DNA of 64,000 nucleotides. Source: Cerioporus squamosus (Eukaryota > Basidiomycota > Agaricomycetes > Polyporales > Polyporaceae). The notes under the pieces were generated by a model, which saw nothing but the letters and a program-made list of their open reading frames with translations, ran no database searches and was not told where the DNA came from. Both the position numbers and the translations under genes were made by a program. Shown here in pieces: positions 57,523 through 64,000 of this stretch; position 1 is the first letter of the stretch, and each line of letters starts with the position of its first letter. The DNA lies in the NCBI GenBank assembly GCA_022592435.1, contig JABYQS010000187.1, forward strand, positions 1 to 64,000. The letters are read 5' to 3'.

Positions 57523-60500
57523 GCTTGCTCCATCTCCAGGTACCTGCATATCCTCATGTTGTTTGCGCTTATATCTGTTCACTTGCTCTCTTCACGCATG
57601 TATCTTTATTTGTGCATCTTATCCCATCTGTTACGAGTGATGTCGCCATGTCGTGATTGAGGGACGACACCTGCGCTGGCCGCTCTGTTGTACGTATCGT
57701 TGATTGCGTATACGTTGTATTAACACTGATGATGCATGGTTCGCAACAGCCAGCATGCTCCTCGGAATTCTCCTCGGAATCTGTTCCCCACTGGTTGGGG
57801 TTTCCGAGTCGCGTCAGTCGCGGTACGCTCACAGGACATTCGTACGCACCCCCGTGCATCTCAAAATGTCGACATTCGTCCCGGTTCAAGAGACCCTCAC
57901 TACCACCAGATGAAAGTACGTCGTCTGCCATGTCAATGTGGCGGGGCTGCTCGTCGTTGATGCCCACCGCTCTGCGAATATTCTTAGCCTTAGAACTTCG
58001 CATCAGCACCTCGCGTCCTCTCCTTTTCTCCTCTCGTCCCCTTCCCACCTCACTGCATCGCTGTCCTCGTTGCCCCGTTCTCTGCGTCCTCAATGCCCAA
58101 GGGCAAGGTGTGTCTTCGCTGTCGTCCTGACGTGTCCTCTCAAGGATTCGTTATGACGTGACGGAGATGGTTCGGGTTGCCAACGCCTCGTCAGCGCAAA
58201 ACGCGGCAGAAGGTCGCTGATCCCTCAGTCAGGAGTAGCACATACGCACTCTTAGAGCAACACCAGGTGCGATGAAGTTCATGACGGCTACCGCCGCCCA
58301 ACGTGCGGCTGCTGGCGAATACTCGGGATCTCACTTTCATCCAGCATCTCATCCTGCATAGCAACCCCTACAGCTCCCCCTACTCCCGGAAGGAGCATGT
58401 CCGCCGTCAACACGTCGGCCGTCAACATGGTCAACATGTCCGAGAGGCCGTCGACGCGTCCGAGGCCTCCAATGCTGCATCCGAGGTCTTGACACCGCGT
58501 CCGCCAATGCTGCGTCCGAGGCCTTGACACCGCGTCCGAGTCCGTCAACGCGTCTGCTAACGCGTCAGACGCGTCTACCCTCAGTGAGTGCATTGACCAT
58601 CTATGTCCCAGTTGTACATGTTCACCGAACTGACCGTGTCGACAGACGATGCTTTTTGCTACATTCAAAGGTATGTAGCTTCGCGCCCGCAAGACGGTTG
58701 GCGTAGATCCGTCACAAAGTGAGTACTTTTTGGCTGACCATGCTCGTTTTGCAGTTGCTTACCTCTCACCACAGCGTCTTCGAAGGTCCCTCTCTCAAGG
58801 GTAGTTCCAAAACATCCACACTGGGACAACTATTGTCCGAACCCCGACCGGGGCTGGACGTCCCCACTCGTCCACCAACTAGTACTCCTGTCACGGTTTT
58901 CCGTGTCGGTGATGAAGCCAAGCTAACCGGTATCAGACCGGTATGTACCATCCTTCCTTTGTGCGCTTTCACTTATTACTAACTCCTGCACGACTTCAGG
59001 GACAACAGATAACCAGCTCGCTGCTCAAGCAAAGCCCAAGCCCCAGCCCAAGCCCGTCGATCGCGGTTGGAAGACCACACAATTGACGGGCTCCGCCGCT
59101 ACCAAGGTCAGAGCAGACCCCGTAGGGCGGGAATGAGGGGTACTCATCACTCGCCATGACCACGTCTCGCTGCTGGACTGGAGACGCGAGAGGGTGCTGT
59201 ACATGTGAAATGAATCTTCTAAAGGTCTTCTGAGCGCATTTCCAGAGTGCACACCGCTGTCCGCTCCGATGTCAGCAGCGGGACGGTCCCCGAGGTCTCC
59301 GCATGCGCTGTGGCGCACGTTGTACCAGACGACGCGTTGCGTGCCCGGCGAGACAACCTGTTCCCTGCTAGACACTCTACAGCGCGGTGGGCCAGACACA
59401 CCGTGCACCCGACGTCCGTCACCACGATGCGGCCGACGTCCGTCACGAAATACACCCCACGTCTGTCCGCACTCGGATGTGCCCAACACTCAATAACACC
59501 TCGCGCCTGAGGCTCACCAGGGCATAGAGCACGACACTCGTCTGCGCCTCGCATTTGACTCCGGTTCGCACGAACTTCCTCATCATGCGTCGTACGACGC
59601 TTACCCGGACGTCGGGCGTGGGGCAGCACTGCACGTCGGGCAGAACCCTACAACGTACATCGCGGCCGAGGCCCATCAGCATATGTTGCCCGACGCTCAC
59701 CAGGATGTTGAGCCTCGCGTCATGCCAAACGCTGCGCATCATGTCGCGCTCGATCTTCGTTAACCCTTCAAGTTGCATTATGGTCCCAACGCGATGCCTG
59801 ACGTACCAAGCGGCACATGTCCCGGATATTCCTCTCGCAGTCGCACCCTAGGCTTCCACCGACAAGGCTTCCTCTGCGTCTTCCTCAAGCCGGCCTCCCA
59901 CCACCTATCCCGCCCCATCCTCCCGTTCAAGTATTCCACCCAGACTTCTTCGCAGCACCTGTTCCCGGCCTCGCTTATGGTGAGCCTAGTTCCTCATTAG
60001 GCCTGCCGCTTCAAGCCGCCCACCGTGACCCTGCACACGGACAGGCTCCTCCCGGTCACCGCTTGGCCGTGCACGTTGGGCACTCTATTCCAATGAATGT
60101 GCCGTGGCGGAAACCTCAATATGGGGCTGACAGCATGGATGATCGTCCCGGCGGACCATAGCTGCCCTTTCACACGAACCTCGGAACCGCAGTTGACGTT
60201 TCGGGCATATGCAAGGACCTCGACATGGAGGCCAGACAAGACATGCGACGACACTCAGGTGGGCATGGTGATCCGCACCTCAGTGGAGGTGGGATGTCGG
60301 GGAGCATGTCTGGATGGGGTCGGACAGAGCGTCGGGTCGGACGGCGGGAAGGACAACGGGAAGGACCTCGGGAAGAACGTCGGGGGCGTTAAAACCCATG
60401 CGGCCCTTCGAGACACCGTCAATTTTGGAAGAGAGCCGTCTGCTTCGAACGTGAGCAGCGATTCTTGATCACTCATATGCATTGCACTGACAATATCACC

Positions 60501-60699
60501 AGCCACACACGGGTCCTCGTAATGACGACATGCTTGGAGACCAGACTCACGACTACAGCAGCGGCCGTGGTGATGGTGCCAACGATGCGGACATGGACAA
60601 CGATGCAGACCCGACGATGACGCTGACGACGACGCAGACCTTGACAACGACAGTGCGGACCTCGACGACGAGGACGAGGACGAGGACGAAGTCCGTGTT
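57523..60699 (+). other. Low-complexity, Pro/Thr/Arg-rich probable relic
   Basis: Short frames with donor-like ends recur (for example 58719-58970, with FEGPSLKGSSKTSTLGQLLS). Around 58450-58560 a phrase encoding SEALTPRP/SEVLTPRP is repeated, and 59390-59470 repeats gacgtccgtcac. An Asp/Thr-rich stretch (60560-60690) encodes long acidic or Ser/Arg runs. The pattern suggests exons of a disordered protein leading into 60700-61281, but frames break too often for a model. Confidence 0.35.
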
Positions 60700-61281
60700 G
60701 TGTTGGACGATGCGAAGACTCGAGCACGAATCTCGAAGGTCAGCAAGAAGATCATCGCGCGTTACTTCGCAAGCGTCGTCACTCTCACCATGAAGGCCGC
60801 CGAAGAAACCGGCCTCTTGGCTGGGCAAGTATACGACCAGTGGAACGCCACGCGAAGTACTCGCCTCGACCAATGTATGAACCTTGTACAGGTATATGAT
60901 TTGAACGCCGCTCATGAGCGTGCAAGGTTGCCGCCAGGCGTTTTAGATGGTAAACCTGTCGTGCTCTCCTCGTCGATCACACACTTACTGATTCGACGAC
61001 GCAGTGTTGCAGAGAGCAAGATCTCCCATCTGTGCCATAAGGAGTTCAAAGAAGAAGCACGGCAAGAAGGCGTCCGCAATCTCCGAGGATTACCCGGAGG
61101 CTCAAGAGCTCTCAGGCGCCGCAAGTACCACTATGGCGCGTCGCAAGCAGGGTTAGAATCAGTATATTCCGATCTTAAGCACACCGCGCGTCTGCCGTTT
61201 CTTCTCATACCGAATGTCTTGTCGCTCACGCTAGCTTGTACTGTATATGTTCACACAGGCGAACAATGGGCAGGTCAATAA
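60700..61281 (+). CDS. Hypothetical protein fragment (repeat-associated family)
   Basis: A 193-codon frame whose first ~85 residues look folded: RARISKVSKKIIARYFASVV, TLTMKAAEETGLLAGQVYDQ and WNATRSTRLDQCMNLVQVYD. Then comes a likely intron (gtaaacc near 60950 to gacgcag near 61005) and a charged helix (ESKISHLCHKEFKEEARQEG). The organisation recalls multicopy basidiomycete proteins with a Trp/His-rich helical repeat that often sit near transposons, but that is only an impression. The distal codons (61150-61281) are probably out of frame. No function is proposed. Confidence 0.4.
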   Translation: MLDDAKTRARISKVSKKIIARYFASVVTLTMKAAEETGLLAGQVYDQWNATRSTRLDQCMNLVQVYDLNAAHERARLPPGVLDGKPVVLSSSITHLLIRRRSVAESKISHLCHKEFKEEARQEGVRNLRGLPGGSRALRRRKYHYGASQAGLESVYSDLKHTARLPFLLIPNVLSLTLACTVYVHTGEQWAGQ

Positions 61282-61493
61282 CGGCTTGAATTGCCTCATC
61301 GTTGTCGCTGGAAACGTTGTCAACGTGATCAATAGATGACCCATTTCCCTTTCTTCCGACGCAAGTCGCGGGCGAGTGCTCTGGGTAGGAAACGGAGCCA
61401 AGCATGGCTCATAAACGTTGTTCGCGAGTCTGCATACATGGCCACGTAGCTATAGGTACGTACATATGTCATGTGCGTGTGTCCGTGCTCTTT

Positions 61494-62344
61494 TCATCCC
61501 CGCATGAACTCGGCTAATAAACCCCTGCAGATCAAGTCTCGGATCCGCTCGATATGCAGTCCTATTATGGCTTGCCCTTGCTCCCCGCTTCCGTGCTCTT
61601 GCAGGTATAGGAGTACTCCTTGGTGGACGCTGTCTCTTAACGCCGATAAGCGCGTAGACATACCGATACCCATGAGCTCTCCTTCCGCCAGCGAAATGGA
61701 CTCAGCCCTGGTACCGAATGCGTGGTAACTCCGTGCTATCTGAGACTCGTCCAGTCCGAACCTCTTCCAAGTCGCGATCCTTAGGGCGTCATCCATGGAG
61801 GCCGTCTGTAGTTCCGCTATTGCTAGAGCGCGAATATGCAAACATCCCCATTTTTGGCTCTGTTCAAGCACTGAAATCCAGTCCTCGGCCGCGAAAGTCT
61901 CGTCAGCGCTCCTGTCACATACGTAAGTACACTCGATGTGTCGCGGTACAATCGCACTCACAGTGGATATATCAAGGACAAGAACTTGGCGAAATGCGTT
62001 GAGGTGACGTTTCGCAAGTGCAGTGGCTGGTGTTCCGATCGTCCCAACCAGGCAGGGACATGCTCGTGGAATAAACCTGCGGTTGCTACGAGTACAGAGC
62101 GATGAACGTTGAACATTATATCGTCAACCTGAAGAGCCGCGGCAAGTACGCATGAGCTTCATGCTCCCCAGGGTACGTGCTCACTCACCATGATATACAG
62201 GTTCCCATCCTCGAAGTAGTAACGTGAATGTCGACTGATTGTATTTCTGTCTTGCCGAGGAGTTGAGTTCATCGCATCATGAGTCATGTCTTCTGGATCA
62301 GATGGAGCCCCGAGGCCGAATGTTGAGCCGGGCAACGAAGACAT
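61494..62344 (-). CDS. BTB/POZ-domain protein
   Basis: Minus-strand exons 62344-62189, 62128-61962 and 61911-61494 give 246 aa; introns 62129-62188 and 61912-61961 have gtgagt donors and cag acceptors. After a disordered 30-residue N-terminus comes RYYFEDGNLYIMVDDIMFNV, then HRSVLVATAGLFHEHV, LRNVTSTHFAKFLSLIYPL, and AAEDWISVLEQSQKWGCLHI with RALAIAELQ. This is the order of a basidiomycete BTB fold: D-G/N-LYI-V start, H-x-L helix, LY-PL, then the SVL-S-KWG helix pair. The C-terminal part (LDESQIARSYHAFGTRAES) continues as in that family. BTB domains mediate dimerisation and recruitment of partners, often Cullin-3 or transcription regulators; the partner here is unknown. Confidence 0.8.
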
Positions 62345-62839
62345 GGTGAGCGGAGTCTGTGCCGGCTCCTGACCACTTTATACAGATCGACAACACTGAG
62401 AGTGTACTTGCTCGATTAAGGAACCGCTCCACACGGCGCAATACTTCTGAAGACACCCAGTATGGAAGGTTTCTCATTGTGCATGTCGCGACCTTCTGGT
62501 TACTTATCGTTTCTCATATTCGTGACGGGTCCGCTCCGACCCACGGACCTTATGCAATCATACGTACTACATGTACAGGAATGCGCCTGTTTTTATCGGC
62601 TTCTGGGAGCTGCGATGTAGCGTCTCAATTACTATGGCTACACGATGGGTGATTATATGACTACGGGTGAGTTGAGGTTCAAACGATGACAAAATTCACG
62701 GATCTAGGGATCGAGTGCTACATTGCAATTGCATACTAGCATAGATGGGTTGGAAGGTGGGCTCGACGCTCAACTGCTTGCGATAACCTGACGAAGTGTC
62801 TTTATCCGCAGCTCAGGACTGGCAGAGAAAAGGCACTAC

Positions 62840-63199
62840 TCACCGAAGTATCGCTTGCGCGGCCAGGGCGGCATCATTACTGCGTGAGTGGACGAGGCGA
62901 GTGGGGTCCGCCGCGGAAACCCTCATCACGAGAATCTCACCATGCCACGCCAGCCGGGTATCAATAGAGCGCAGCGAGTGATTTGCGGGCTGATAGACAT
63001 GCCTGGTGAAGAAGATCTTGAAGTAGTGTCGTCTGGAGAGTGTATCCGCGACGGCCACCAAACAATCGTGGATATACAAGCGCGTCCCCAAGAACTCCTC
63101 CACGTGGGGGAAGTCTATCCCCTCGTCATCAGGTAGCGTGGAGTACGCCCTGGTGGGCACCTCCACTATCGTCGGGCGGTTGCGACAATGTCCATACAA
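62840..63199 (-). CDS. Small hypothetical protein
   Basis: A 119-codon minus-strand frame: YSTLPDDEGIDFPHVEEFLG, then TRLYIHDCLVAVADTLSRRH, HSLRSIDTRLAWHGEILVMR, and an end RSNDAALAAQAILR. It is evenly composed and has a protein-like alternation of hydrophobic and charged residues. The final W-x-GEI-VMR...N/D-AALA-A segment is reminiscent of small fungal proteins of unknown role. The first Met of the frame may not be the true start; an upstream exon beyond 63199 is possible. It lies upstream of the BTB gene on the same strand. Confidence 0.5.
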   Translation of the reverse strand: MYGHCRNRPTIVEVPTRAYSTLPDDEGIDFPHVEEFLGTRLYIHDCLVAVADTLSRRHYFKIFFTRHVYQPANHSLRSIDTRLAWHGEILVMRVSAADPTRLVHSRSNDAALAAQAILR

Positions 63200-63593
63200 A
63201 CGTGCACGGATGGGAATTATAGGGCACTAAGCGGAAGGCTGCAGTTAGCGAAACATGACGTGAGATACGCCTGCCGCTGTACATACGGTGATATTTCCGG
63301 ATCGACCGTTCGACTCATTCCCCGCCTGCATGTACCTCGAGGATGGCATTCTTACAGGAGGGTAGAACAGAAATTTCTCCAGCGCATCTACAGCGTGGCA
63401 GTATTAATACACAGCACAGGGGAATTCGAATCTACATGGCCATGGTCTGCCACATACGGGATCATTTTGTCGACGGCCAACAGGCGCACGCTCCCTTCAC
63501 AGGCGGACCACGCGGGCGAGAAAAGGTGTTACCATGTGGGGTATGATCAGCTTGCCGCGTTGTGGGGAACCTAGTACTTGTCACAGTGGGCCA
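63200..63593. other. Unassigned flank of repeat R2
   Basis: Overlapping short frames only. The sequence changes abruptly into repeat R2 near 63594. Confidence 0.35.
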
Positions 63594-64000
63594 CTGCAGG
63601 ACGGACGGACTCGACTCCGTGGCGAGTGGCACAACTGTACGCGGGTGGCGGGCGTGAGACGAGGCGTGCGCGTATGGGAGCTGGAGAAAGCGCGAAGATG
63701 GAGAAGACACGATCGAGTTGCCAACGAGGGCAGGTGGAAGGCAGCTGACGATCCGGCGGAGCGGTATGCAGTATGCAGGGCAAGAAAGGAAGCCGAGGTT
63801 AGCAAGTCGTCGATCGCGAGGCAGTGCAGACGTCTAGGGCAAGTCGAACTGCGAGCCGCGGGGGTCGGTCCTAGGCGGGAGGCTGTGCAGCTTTGTCAGC
63901 GGCGGGCCCGGGGCGCGAGACGTGGCACTGCGCCCGACGCGCGCGCCCAATCTCCACGCTCTGCTCGTCGTGTCCGCCGCTATCCTGTCGCTGCCTCCCA
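63594..64000 (+). repeat. Dispersed repeat R2, third copy, running off the window
   Basis: From ctgcaggacgg onward this matches 47435-47830 with only a 4-bp insertion near 63603. It includes the first 133 bp of the 285-bp element (63868-64000). Confidence 0.93.
63868..64000 (+). mobile_element. 285-bp short interspersed element, partial at window end
   Basis: Same left junction (taggcgggaggctgtgcag after ggtcggtcc) as at 47705. Cut by the window boundary. Confidence 0.8.

Noticed and set aside
1..64000. A Starship-like giant mobile element
   Set aside because: No tyrosine-recombinase captain gene with an R...R-Y pattern was recognised, and the genome signature is basidiomycete.

Overview
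The window looks like nuclear DNA of a filamentous basidiomycete fungus, most likely an Agaricomycete. It is GC-rich. Genes are cut by many short introns of about 45-65 nt with GTRNGT/YAG ends. The recognisable families (KDM3-type JmjC protein, RING and BTB proteins, a fungal tnp2/CACTA transposase, Ty3 debris, an AAA ATPase of the midasin family) are typical of that group. No bacterial operon, CRISPR array or rRNA is visible. Assignments come from reading translated frames and splice sites by eye. No database search was run.

Layout. 1-1.25 kb: N-terminal end of a midasin (MDN1/REA1) copy on the minus strand, broken by a stop and a frameshift. 2.4-4.0 kb: intact coiled-coil RING-finger gene. 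4-24 kb: gene-poor accessory DNA with diverged duplicated segments (575-bp direct repeat; inverted coiled-coil relics), a degenerate minisatellite, a 21-bp tandem repeat inside an ORF, one small gene with a TATA box (15.5 kb), and probable hAT and non-LTR relics. 24-25.2 kb: minus-strand gene with a SUMO-interaction-like motif. 27-28.7 kb: Ty3 relic lacking reverse transcriptase. 29.9-34 kb: small hypothetical genes and a tail-to-tail inverted gene-end duplication. 38.3-41.4 kb: the best gene of the window, a 14-exon JmjC (KDM3/JHDM2-like) protein with cysteine clusters and a C-terminal C2H2-like finger. 41.8 kb: tRNA-like sequence. 42.6-46.6 kb: nearly complete tnp2-type transposase. 47.2-48.1 kb: long hairpin followed by a repeat copy that carries a 285-bp insertion. 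49.6-55.8 kb: the rest of the midasin N-terminal half on the plus strand, truncated inside AAA6. 56.6-57.5 kb: intact hypothetical gene with a TATA box. 57.6-61.3 kb: low-complexity relic. 61.5-62.3 kb: BTB/POZ gene. 62.8-63.2 kb: small ORF. The window ends inside a third copy of the 30.5/47.4-kb repeat.

How the parts relate. The two midasin pieces share a perfect 252-bp inverted repeat at their broken ends, so one inversion of the ~49 kb between them would rebuild a continuous N-terminal half. Combined with a nonsense codon, several single-base frameshifts and loss of everything after the start of AAA6, this is either a decayed duplicate of an essential gene or an assembly artefact. Otherwise the window is a patchwork of a few live genes (RING, JmjC, tnp2, BTB, several hypotheticals) in transposon- and duplication-derived DNA. 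I did not find a convincing new multi-gene system. The most original signals are the inverted midasin break, the 285-bp interspersed element with an empty/filled site pair inside this window, and the long hairpin beside it.
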